A stretch of DNA of 5,595 nucleotides, taken from positions 1 to 5,595 of the forward strand of contig JAEWLO010000404.1 of NCBI GenBank assembly GCA_023457475.1. The letters run 5' to 3'. The position numbers and the translations under genes were made by a program. The notes under the pieces are model-generated. The model saw only the letters and a program-made list of their open reading frames with translations, did not search any database and was not told the origin of the DNA. Positions 1 through 5,594 of the stretch are shown piece after piece. Numbering within the stretch: the stretch's first letter is position 1; each line of letters starts with the position of its first letter. The stretch comes from Pseudomonadota bacterium. Lineage in GTDB: Bacteria > Pseudomonadota > Gammaproteobacteria > Xanthomonadales > Xanthomonadaceae.

Positions 1-71
1 GTACGGGCCTGGACCGACCCGCACGACAGCAACAGCAGCAGAGCCAACAGGGCGGCGGGGAGGCGTTTCAC
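1..71 (-). CDS. Partial CDS: N-terminus of an exported protein or lipoprotein
   Basis: On the minus strand a GTG at 71-69 opens a frame that runs off the window edge. Its first 23 residues form a classic export signal: a basic start (MKR), a long leucine/alanine core (LPAALLALLLLL) and a polar end, SCGSVQAR. Signal peptidase I could cut after VQA. The LLSC stretch is also a loose match to a lipobox, so a lipoprotein is possible. No good Shine-Dalgarno sequence precedes the GTG. An in-frame ATG at 161 (and a GTG at 152) would add about 30 residues rich in Pro, His and Arg before the hydrophobic core, which is less like a signal peptide, so GTG 71 is preferred. The gene is divergent from the EAL gene. 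The function cannot be told from this fragment. Confidence 0.55.
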   Translation of the reverse strand, partial: MKRLPAALLALLLLLSCGSVQAR

Positions 72-188
72 GAGGCGGGAGGCCGGGTGGGCACGGCGGT
101 CAGGTGGCGCGATGATCCGGCCAGGGCCATGATGGCCCGGTGACGGCTTCACCCCATTCATGCGTCCCGATGTCGACACTGGGCAAAG

Positions 189-229
189 CCCCACAAGGAA
201 CTACGTCAAGCCCTGTTCCAAATGTGGGG
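189..229. repeat. 41-bp imperfect inverted repeat in divergent intergenic region
   Basis: CCCCACA (189-195) is the exact reverse complement of TGTGGGG (223-229). Inside it, GGAAC (197-201) pairs with GTTCC (215-219). The two arms are separated by a one-base versus three-base internal loop and close on a 13-nt apical loop. It lies about 85 bp upstream of the EAL gene start, between divergent genes. It could be an operator for a dimeric regulator or a hairpin in an mRNA leader. No known operator consensus was recognised in it. Confidence 0.5.
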
Positions 230-312
230 TGCAGATGGTGTGATACGCCCCGCTTGGCCTGCCTCCGCATCCGCTTCGCGTCCGATACCCCGCCGCCGCC
301 ACCGAGGTCTGC

Positions 313-1908
313 TTGAAGCGCGCCAGGATCATCGCTGTCATCGTGCTGGCCGCCCTCCTCGGGGCGGCGCTGCCGGTTGTCACCGTGGCCGCCATCACCT
401 GGGCACACCAGCAGGAGACCGAGCAGCGCCTGCTGCGCACGGCGGCGGAGCGCACGCTGCTGCGCGCGCACCGCGCCTATGAAGAAGGCCTGCTGGCCCT
501 GCGCCGTCTGCAGCAGCCACCGCTGCCCAGCTGCTCGGCCGAGCACCTGCAGCTCATGCGCGCCCTGGCCGTGGCCACCCGTTCGGCAGAGCAGGTCGGC
601 TATTTCGAGGAAGGCCGTTTGCGCTGTACGTCTTGGGGCATGACCGAAAGCGACATTCGCGAGCCTGTGCCGGACCACGTCACCGCCGACGGTGTCGGGC
701 TTACCCTCGGCGTGCGCCCGGAAGCCGGCGACGGCACCCCGCTGCTGGCCCTGCAGCTGGGACGGCACGACGTCCTGATGGATCCCGGCCGGTTCGTGGA
801 TGTCATCACCGACCCCAACGTGCGGCTTGCCGTGGCCACCCCGGATGGGCGCCTGCTGGTGCAGCAGGGCCTGCCCGACCAGGACCTGCTGCAGCGGCTG
901 CTGCGCGAGCCCGGCAGTGGCCGCCACGGCAACAGCTGGTATGCCACCGCGCAGGACCAGGAATGGCTGGCCATTGCCGTCACCCCACGCACCGACTTCG
1001 TCGCCAGTCTGTACCGCCAGCTGTGGGCGCTGTTGCCGCTGGGTGCGGCCGGCGCGGCACTGAGTGTGGCCGGTGCCTGCTGGCTCGCGCGCCGCAGGAT
1101 GAGCCTGCGCAATGAGCTCGCCGCCGCCGTGCGGCGGCGGGAGTTCAGCATGCAGTACCAGCCCATCATCGAACTCGACACCGGCATCTGCGTCGGTGCC
1201 GAGGCACTGGTGCGCTGGTGCCGCGCAGACGGCACCCAGGTGCGTCCCGACCTGTTCATCCCGGTCGCCGAGGAGACCGGATTGATCGATGCGCTCACCG
1301 ACCACGTGATGGACGAGGTCATCAAGGACATGCGCGACCTGCTGGCCCGCGACCGCAGCGCGCACATCGCCATCAACCTGTCCGCCAGCGATGTCGGAAG
1401 CGGTCGCGCGCTCAAGGTGCTGACGAAGAAGCTGGCAGGTACCGACATCCATCCCCAGCAGATCTGGCTGGAAGCCACCGAACGCGGCTTCATCGACATC
1501 CAGGGCGCACGCACCTCCCTTGCCGCCGCGCGCCGCGCCGGGCACTGCGTGGCCATCGATGACTTCGGGGTCGGCTATTCCAGCCTGCAGTACCTGCAGA
1601 CACTGCCGCTGGACGCGTTGAAGATCGACAAGTCCTTCATCGAGGCGATCGGTACGCACAGCGCCACCAGCCCGGTCACCTCGCACATCATCGACATGGC
1701 CAAGACGCTGGGCCTGTTCACCGTGGCCGAGGGTGTGGAAACCTCCGCCCAGCTGGCCTACCTGCAGTCGCGGCAGGTGGAATTCGGCCAGGGCTGGCTG
1801 TTCTCGCGGCCGCTGGCCGCACAGGAGTTCGTCGACTTCCACGAACAGCGCCTGAAGCAGTACGGCAAGGCCCAGGAAGACATGCAGAACCCCAACAGCG
1901 TGCTGTGA
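313..1908 (+). CDS. CSS-EAL membrane cyclic-di-GMP phosphodiesterase
   Basis: This 531-residue protein is predicted to hydrolyse cyclic-di-GMP to pGpG at the inner membrane. It has a first transmembrane helix at about residues 6-30, a periplasmic sensor at 31-236, a second helix at about 237-259, and a cytoplasmic EAL domain from about 275 to 515. The sensor fits the CSS-motif type: Cys74 in SCSAEHL and a second cysteine, Cys105, which in E. coli relatives such as PdeC form a DsbA/DsbB-controlled disulfide that restrains activity. The strict Cys-Ser-Ser reads Cys-Ser-Ala here. The EAL catalytic set is complete: E297-A-L (EALVRW), N355 (INLS), E387 and E390 (EATE), D416-D417 (DDFG), K437, E473 and Q493 (GQGW). 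Length matches the family. The start is TTG at 313, with GAGG five bases upstream and a normal membrane-anchor N-terminus directly after it. It is transcribed alone or with the ABC-F gene 150 bp downstream. The role is well supported; the signal sensed is inferred. Confidence 0.93.
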   Translation: MKRARIIAVIVLAALLGAALPVVTVAAITWAHQQETEQRLLRTAAERTLLRAHRAYEEGLLALRRLQQPPLPSCSAEHLQLMRALAVATRSAEQVGYFEEGRLRCTSWGMTESDIREPVPDHVTADGVGLTLGVRPEAGDGTPLLALQLGRHDVLMDPGRFVDVITDPNVRLAVATPDGRLLVQQGLPDQDLLQRLLREPGSGRHGNSWYATAQDQEWLAIAVTPRTDFVASLYRQLWALLPLGAAGAALSVAGACWLARRRMSLRNELAAAVRRREFSMQYQPIIELDTGICVGAEALVRWCRADGTQVRPDLFIPVAEETGLIDALTDHVMDEVIKDMRDLLARDRSAHIAINLSASDVGSGRALKVLTKKLAGTDIHPQQIWLEATERGFIDIQGARTSLAAARRAGHCVAIDDFGVGYSSLQYLQTLPLDALKIDKSFIEAIGTHSATSPVTSHIIDMAKTLGLFTVAEGVETSAQLAYLQSRQVEFGQGWLFSRPLAAQEFVDFHEQRLKQYGKAQEDMQNPNSVL

Positions 1909-1957
1909 CATACTTTTGCCGCGACAGTCAGTCGCCCCCGTAATGAGGTGTGCCCGC

Positions 1958-1969
1958 ATGCGCCATTGA
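1958..1969 (+). CDS. Three-codon upstream ORF (Met-Arg-His) in ABC-F leader
   Basis: The frame ATG CGC CAT TGA encodes Met-Arg-His. It is preceded by TAATGAGGTG (1941-1950), which matches nine of ten bases of the ideal Shine-Dalgarno TAAGGAGGTG, with seven bases to the ATG. That is stronger than the site of most full-length genes here, which suggests the frame is really translated. Met-Arg starts are known to favour macrolide-dependent stalling in short leader peptides (MRL type), and very short upstream frames precede some ABC-F resistance genes in Firmicutes. Stalling here is inferred, not shown. Confidence 0.5.
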   Translation: MRH

Positions 1970-2003
1970 TGCCGCCGTCGTCCTGACGGCCCGACTCCGT
2001 TCC

Positions 2004-2030
2004 GGCCTGCCCGTGTGGGCGGCTGTTCTT
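2004..2030 (+). terminator. Terminator-like hairpin in ABC-F leader
   Basis: Arms GCC-T-GCCC (2005-2012) and GGGCGGC (2017-2023) form seven G-C pairs with one bulge and a GTGT loop; G2004 and T2024 can add a wobble pair. A moderately T-rich tail, TGTTCTT, follows at 2024-2030. It ends about 28 bp before the ABC-F start codon, in the place expected of an attenuator terminator. The T tract is interrupted, so termination may be weak or the hairpin may be unrelated to termination. Confidence 0.4.
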
Positions 2031-2058
2031 CCGGATTCCTGGCATCCCTGGAGGTCGC

Positions 2059-3642
2059 ATGACCGCGTTCACCCTCACGCTCGACCGCGTGACGTACACC
2101 CTGCCCGATGGCCGGGTGCTGTTTTCTGATCTTTCCACGTCTTTCGACACGACACCCACCGGCCTGGTGGGGCGAAACGGCGTGGGCAAGAGCGTGCTCG
2201 GCCGCCTGCTGGCGGGCTCGCTTGCGCCCACGACCGGTCAGATCCACCGCCAGGGCCAGGTGCGGCTGCTGGCGCAACACAGCGCGGCACCGGAGGGCCG
2301 TATCGCGGACCTCGCCGGCGTGGCTCCGGTCCTGGACGCACTTGCGCGGGTGGAAGCCGGCAGCGTGTCCGAGGAGGACTTCGTGCGCGTGGGCGAGCAG
2401 TGGACGCTGCGCGAACAACTGCAGGCGCAGTGGCAGCAACTGGGCCTGCCGATGCTGGACCCGCAGGCCCCTGCCCGCCATCTCAGCGGAGGACAGGCCA
2501 TGCAGGTGGCGTTGGCCGGCGCACTGCTCTCCGGTGCGGACGCGCTGGTGCTGGACGAGCCCAGCAACCACCTGGACCGTGCGCACCGCCACCGCCTGAT
2601 CGATGTGCTGGCGCAGTGGCGCGGTGGGCTGATCGTGATCAGTCACGACCGGGCGCTGCTGCGGCAGATGTCGCGGATCGTGGAACTGAGCGCGAGCGGG
2701 CTGCACAGCTACCGTGGCAACTTCGACCATTACGCGGCGCAGAAGGCACAGGCGCAGCAGGCGGCCGAAGCCGAACTGGCGCATCACCGCCAGGCCCGTC
2801 GCCAGCTGCAGGCGACTGAGCGCGAGCAGCGCGACCGCGAGGCGCACCGGCAGGCCCGCGCCACGCGTGATGCGCGCACCGCCAATCAGGCTCCGATCCT
2901 GCTGGGCGGGATGAAGAACCGCAGCGAGCACAGTGCCGGCCGGCGGGAGACGCAGCGGCTGGAGCGACATGCAACGCTGGACGCACGGGTGCGGGCGGCG
3001 GCGGCGCAGGTGGAGGATGTGGCCGAGATCGCACTGCTGGGTCCTGCTGCCTCGCCGGGGCCGCAGATTTCCGCTGAGCTGGTGGACTTGCGGTTGCCGT
3101 GGACGGCGGCGAGCGGCGCGGCGATCAATCTGCGGGTGGTGCGCGGGGCGCGGATCGCCATCGAGGGGCCCAATGGCAGCGGCAAGTCGACGCTGCTACG
3201 GGTGTTGGCCGGCGTGTTGGAGCCGGAGGCCGGCGTGGTGAAACGCTTCGCGACGACTGCACTGCTGGATCAGAATCTTGCATCGCTTCCGGACGAAGAG
3301 AGCGCGCTGGAATTACTTCAGCGCGCGAATCCGGGAGCGTTGGAAGGGACCTTGCGCACGCGCTTGGCATTGCTGGGGCTGGACGCCGAGCGCAGCCTGC
3401 GGCCGATGTGCACCCTGAGTGGGGGCGAGCGGATGAAGGCGGCGCTGGCGGCCGTGCTGTATGCGCAGGAGCCGCCGCAGCTGTTGCTGCTGGATGAGCC
3501 CGGGAATCATCTTGACCTGCCGTCGCTGGCCGCGTTGGAGGCGATGCTGCGGGGGTATTCCGGCAGCCTGGTGATCGTGTCGCACGATGACGCGTTGCTG
3601 GAGGCGGTGGGCGTGACGGCGCGTCACCGCCAGCCCGGCTGA
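2059..3642 (+). CDS. ABC-F family ATPase (ribosome-associated)
   Basis: This 527-residue soluble protein has two ABC ATPase domains in tandem and no membrane segment, the hallmark of ABC-F proteins. Members bind the ribosomal E site as translation factors (EttA type) or protect it from antibiotics. Domain 1 has Walker A GRNGVGKS (38-45), signature LSGGQ (142-146), Walker B with DEPSNHLD (166-173) and switch His196. The linker at about 220-310 is charged, Arg/Gln/Ala-rich and helical, and follows the usual YRGNFDHY stretch. It is the ribosome-contacting (PtIM) region. Domain 2 has Walker A GPNGSGKST (370-378), signature LSGGE (453-457), Walker B DEPGNHLD (479-486) and His509. Gly482 replaces the usual Thr or Ser. 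Both catalytic glutamates (167, 480) are present. The length is at the short end, near YbiT, and there is no obvious arm insertion in domain 1. The ATG at 2059 has GGAGG four bases upstream. The leader looks like an attenuator, which favours an antibiotic-protection role, but no drug can be named. Confidence 0.94.
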   Translation: MTAFTLTLDRVTYTLPDGRVLFSDLSTSFDTTPTGLVGRNGVGKSVLGRLLAGSLAPTTGQIHRQGQVRLLAQHSAAPEGRIADLAGVAPVLDALARVEAGSVSEEDFVRVGEQWTLREQLQAQWQQLGLPMLDPQAPARHLSGGQAMQVALAGALLSGADALVLDEPSNHLDRAHRHRLIDVLAQWRGGLIVISHDRALLRQMSRIVELSASGLHSYRGNFDHYAAQKAQAQQAAEAELAHHRQARRQLQATEREQRDREAHRQARATRDARTANQAPILLGGMKNRSEHSAGRRETQRLERHATLDARVRAAAAQVEDVAEIALLGPAASPGPQISAELVDLRLPWTAASGAAINLRVVRGARIAIEGPNGSGKSTLLRVLAGVLEPEAGVVKRFATTALLDQNLASLPDEESALELLQRANPGALEGTLRTRLALLGLDAERSLRPMCTLSGGERMKAALAAVLYAQEPPQLLLLDEPGNHLDLPSLAALEAMLRGYSGSLVIVSHDDALLEAVGVTARHRQPG

Positions 3643-3648
3643 TGGGCC

Positions 3649-3716
3649 GTAGAGCCACGCCCTGCGTGGCTGCTTTTCGATCCGGCACCGCGAAGCCACG
3701 CAGGGCGTGGCTCTAC
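3649..3716. repeat. Tail-to-tail pair of SMAG (REP-like) repeats; likely bidirectional terminator
   Basis: Two 23-bp units lie in opposite orientation. The first (3649-3671) is GTAG, then stem AGCCACGC, loop CCT, stem GCGTGGCT. The second (3694-3716) is its exact reverse complement and ends in CTAC. Each unit folds alone into a perfect 8-bp hairpin, and the pair can form a 23-bp hairpin with a 22-nt loop. The GTAG start and stem-loop are those of SMAG elements of Stenotrophomonas maltophilia, REP-like sequences thought to be moved by RAYT transposases. The pair sits six bases after the ABC-F stop, between convergent genes, and so may end transcription from both sides or protect mRNA 3' ends. 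Confidence 0.88.
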
Positions 3717-3767
3717 GTCGGGTTGGTCCGGCAACCTGATGCCACGCGGCGCACCATCTGCCGCTCC

Positions 3768-5099
3768 CTACCCTCGCGCCCACACCGGAAATGCGTCCGG
3801 CAACAACGACCACAACATCGGCCCGGCGCGCATCTCTTCATCATTCAACAAGCACGCGTCGAGCTCCCGCCGTACCGCCTGCTCATCCATCGCCACCCCG
3901 ATCACCGCCAGCTCCTGGCGGCGATCGCCCCACAGCGGATGCCACATCCGCTGCATCGCGGCGAACTCACGCGCATCACCCACCTCGTGCGGAGCCGGCA
4001 GCGCAGCGGTCCAGCACGACGCGTGCTGCCGCACCCAGCCTGCGTCCGTGTACGGAACCACCGGTGGCGGCAGCAGCGGCACGGTATCTTCCAGCCCCGC
4101 GTCCACCCGCTCGCGGGCGGCGTACCAGAAGCCCGCGGCCTGCGTACGCGTGGAAGCCCCCACGCTGGACAGCTCGCCTACCCAGTCCATGCGGTTGGCC
4201 AGCCAGAAGAACCCCTTGCTGCGGATCACGCTGTTCAACCCGCTTTCCAGCACACGGGCGAACCGCTGCGGATGGAACGGGCGACGTGCGCGGTAGACGA
4301 AGCTGCCGATCGCGTACTCCTCCGTCTCCGGCGTATGTTCGCCGCGCAGGGCCTGCATCCAGCCCGGGGCCAGCTGCGCGCGCACGTAGTCGAAACGCCG
4401 CGTATCCAGCAGCTCATGCGCCGGCACGTCGCCGTTGCGCGAAAGCACCAGACGCGCCTCGCGGTTCATCGCGCGCAGCACGGCGAGCGTCTGCTGCAGG
4501 GTATCGTCGTCCACCACGTCGCATTTGCTCACCACGATCACATTGGCGAACTCCACCTGTTCGGCCAGCAGGTCCACCACGCCGCGCGTGTCGTCCGCGC
4601 CGGCCTGCTGCCCGCGATCGGCCAGGCGATCGGTGGCGGCGAAATCGCGCAGGAAGTGCTCGCCATCCACCACCGTCACCAGCGTATCCAGCCGCGCGAT
4701 GTCGCCCAGGCTGAAGCCGTGTTCGTCGCGCACATGGAAGGTGGCCGCCACCGGCATCGGCTCGGCAATGCCGGTGGACTCGATCAGCAGGTAGTCGTAG
4801 CGGCCGACAGCCGCGAGCCGGCGCACTTCCTGCAGCAGGTCGTCGCGCAGCGTGCAGCAGATGCAGCCGTTGCTGAACTCCACCAGCGTCTCCTCGGTGC
4901 GGCTCAGGGCAGCGCCGCCATCGCGCACCAGTTGCGCATCGACGTTGATCTCGCTCATGTCGTTGACGATCACCGCCACCTTGCGGCCCTCGCGGTTGCG
5001 CAGCAGCTGGTTGAGAAGCGTGGTCTTCCCGGCCCCCAGGAAGCCGGACAGCACCGTGACCGGCAGGCGGGAATCGGGGGGCGTGGCAGAAGCGTTCAT
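3768..5099 (-). CDS. COG0523/CobW-family metallochaperone GTPase, zinc-linked (ZigA-like)
   Basis: This 443-residue protein is a G3E-family GTPase predicted to deliver zinc, powered by GTP, to cytoplasmic client proteins when zinc is scarce. Walker A GFLGAGKTT spans 19-27. The family metal site CICC is at 79-82, the Walker B/ESTGIAEP stretch at about 103-114, and the guanine-specificity motif SKCD at 191-194. The C-terminal CobW_C domain runs from about 262 to the end and starts with YAIGSFVYRARRPFHP. It lacks the long His-rich linker of some relatives; only GEHTPETEE (253-261) lies there. The ATG at 5099 is the only reasonable start, since the N-terminus sits 18 residues before the P-loop, but no clear Shine-Dalgarno sequence precedes it. 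A Zur-type palindrome 28 bp upstream is shared with the divergent MerC-like gene, which argues for zinc rather than cobalamin or nitrile hydratase duty. Family assignment is firm; the metal is inferred from context. Confidence 0.95.
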   Translation of the reverse strand: MNASATPPDSRLPVTVLSGFLGAGKTTLLNQLLRNREGRKVAVIVNDMSEINVDAQLVRDGGAALSRTEETLVEFSNGCICCTLRDDLLQEVRRLAAVGRYDYLLIESTGIAEPMPVAATFHVRDEHGFSLGDIARLDTLVTVVDGEHFLRDFAATDRLADRGQQAGADDTRGVVDLLAEQVEFANVIVVSKCDVVDDDTLQQTLAVLRAMNREARLVLSRNGDVPAHELLDTRRFDYVRAQLAPGWMQALRGEHTPETEEYAIGSFVYRARRPFHPQRFARVLESGLNSVIRSKGFFWLANRMDWVGELSSVGASTRTQAAGFWYAARERVDAGLEDTVPLLPPPVVPYTDAGWVRQHASCWTAALPAPHEVGDAREFAAMQRMWHPLWGDRRQELAVIGVAMDEQAVRRELDACLLNDEEMRAGPMLWSLLPDAFPVWARG

Positions 5100-5126
5100 G
5101 GCAGGGTCGGCGGGAGAGGAAGATAA

Positions 5127-5143
5127 ATGTTACTGTATAACAT
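5127..5143. promoter_or_regulatory. Zur-type operator shared by divergent zinc genes
   Basis: ATGTTA (5127-5132) and TAACAT (5138-5143) form a perfect inverted repeat around five bases (CTGTA). The gammaproteobacterial Zur box has the same core, ATGTTA-N5-TAACAT. The outer A5125/T5145 pair also fits. The site lies 28 bp from one start codon and 24 bp from the other. TATAAC (5136-5141), the best -10 candidate for the plus-strand gene, is inside it, so bound Zur would block RNA polymerase. The expected behaviour is repression with zinc and expression of both genes when zinc is low. This is AT-rich sequence in GC-rich surroundings, as expected of a promoter-operator. Confidence 0.85.
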
Positions 5144-5166
5144 CTGTTCCGCAAGGGCCCCCACCC

Positions 5167-5544
5167 GTGAAGTACGTTCCTTCCAGCCTGCTCGACGCAG
5201 GTGCCATCGCCTTGTCCACGCTGTGCCTGCTGCACTGCCTGGCCTTGCCGCTGCTTGCCGCAGCCCTGCCGTTACTGGGGGTGTGGGCCGAGGCAGAGTG
5301 GGTGCATGTGCTGTTCGTGGCGATCGCCGCGCCAACCACCGGCTTCGCGTTATGGCGCGCGCACCTGCATGCACCGCTGCCGCCAATGGCCGGAGTGGTC
5401 GCCGTGGCGGGATTGCTGTTCCTGCTGGCGGGGGCGGCGGAGTTTCCGAATCATGAGAGCGAAACCGTCATGACCGTTGCCGGCAGCCTGTTGTTGGCCG
5501 GGGTGCATGTGTGGAATGCGCGGCGTCGGCATCGCCACGCCTGA
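5167..5544 (+). CDS. MerC-like small membrane protein, zinc-linked
   Basis: This 125-residue inner-membrane protein has four predicted helices at about residues 11-38, 45-63, 74-91 and 101-116. Helix 1 carries C20-L-L-H23-C24 followed by LALPLL, matching the Cys-x-x-His-Cys motif of the MerC family. In mercury operons MerC moves Hg(II) across the inner membrane. The C-terminus is basic and His-bearing (RRRHRHA). No mer genes are near. The Zur-type operator shared with the COG0523 GTPase points to a role in zinc limitation, perhaps binding or importing zinc, but the substrate is inferred. The start is GTG at 5167, with AAGGG (5153-5157) nine bases upstream. The frame is open for about 100 codons before it, but that part overlaps the GTPase gene and the operator, so the GTG is chosen. 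Confidence 0.85.
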   Translation: MKYVPSSLLDAGAIALSTLCLLHCLALPLLAAALPLLGVWAEAEWVHVLFVAIAAPTTGFALWRAHLHAPLPPMAGVVAVAGLLFLLAGAAEFPNHESETVMTVAGSLLLAGVHVWNARRRHRHA

Positions 5545-5571
5545 CGCCCCCCCACGCCCGCCCCAACCGAC

Positions 5572-5594
5572 GTAGAGCCACGCCCTGCGTGGCT
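5572..5594 (+). repeat. SMAG (REP-like) repeat, third copy
   Basis: This 23-bp unit is identical in sequence and orientation to the one at 3649-3671: GTAG, then an 8-bp stem AGCCACGC/GCGTGGCT around CCT. It starts 27 bp after the MerC-like stop codon and could serve as its transcription end or mRNA stabiliser. The window ends one base later, so an inverted partner cannot be seen. Confidence 0.85.

Larger units (their letters stand above)
1909..2058 (+). promoter_or_regulatory. Candidate translation-coupled attenuator leader of ABC-F gene
   Basis: This leader has the parts of a ribosome-stalling attenuator. A three-codon reading frame (1958-1969) is followed directly by hairpin A, whose arms 1974-1979 (GCCGTC) and 1985-1990 (GACGGC) pair perfectly around a 5-nt loop. 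Hairpin B at 2005-2023 pairs GCC/GGC and GCCC/GGGC around GTGT with one bulged T. It is followed by TGTTCTT (five T in seven), like a weak intrinsic terminator. An alternative helix pairs 1988-1994 (GGCCCGA) with 2001-2007 (TCCGGCC), with one mismatch. It would exclude both A and B, as an antiterminator does. The model is that a ribosome stalled on the short frame covers arm 1974-1979 and so favours the antiterminator. The pairings are seen in the sequence; the regulation is inferred. GC-rich DNA forms such helices easily, so confidence is moderate. Confidence 0.45.

Noticed and set aside
239..243. TGTGA as a CRP/Clp half-site upstream of the EAL gene
   Set aside because: There is no matching TCACA six bases downstream, so only half of the expected palindrome is present.
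1916..1944. Possible promoter TTGCCG-N17-CGTAAT before the ABC-F gene
   Set aside because: Each box matches four of six consensus bases, but the start would fall near 1951, downstream of the strong Shine-Dalgarno sequence of the short leader frame. CATACT at 1909-1914 has no good -35. No promoter is called.
100..2970. 956-codon open frame on the minus strand across the EAL and ABC-F genes
   Set aside because: It is antisense to two genes with full sets of family motifs. Its product is rich in Arg, Gln, His and Gly without any domain, as expected of a GC-rich antisense shadow.
3642..5126. 494-codon open frame on the plus strand opposite the COG0523 gene
   Set aside because: The minus-strand frame carries the P-loop, CICC and SKCD motifs. 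The plus-strand product is low-complexity and runs through the repeats and the whole antisense gene.
4852..5166. Upstream extension of the MerC-like protein to a start at 4852
   Set aside because: The extension is antisense to the GTPase gene and passes through the Zur-type operator. The GTG at 5167 has its own ribosome site and starts the family-like sequence.
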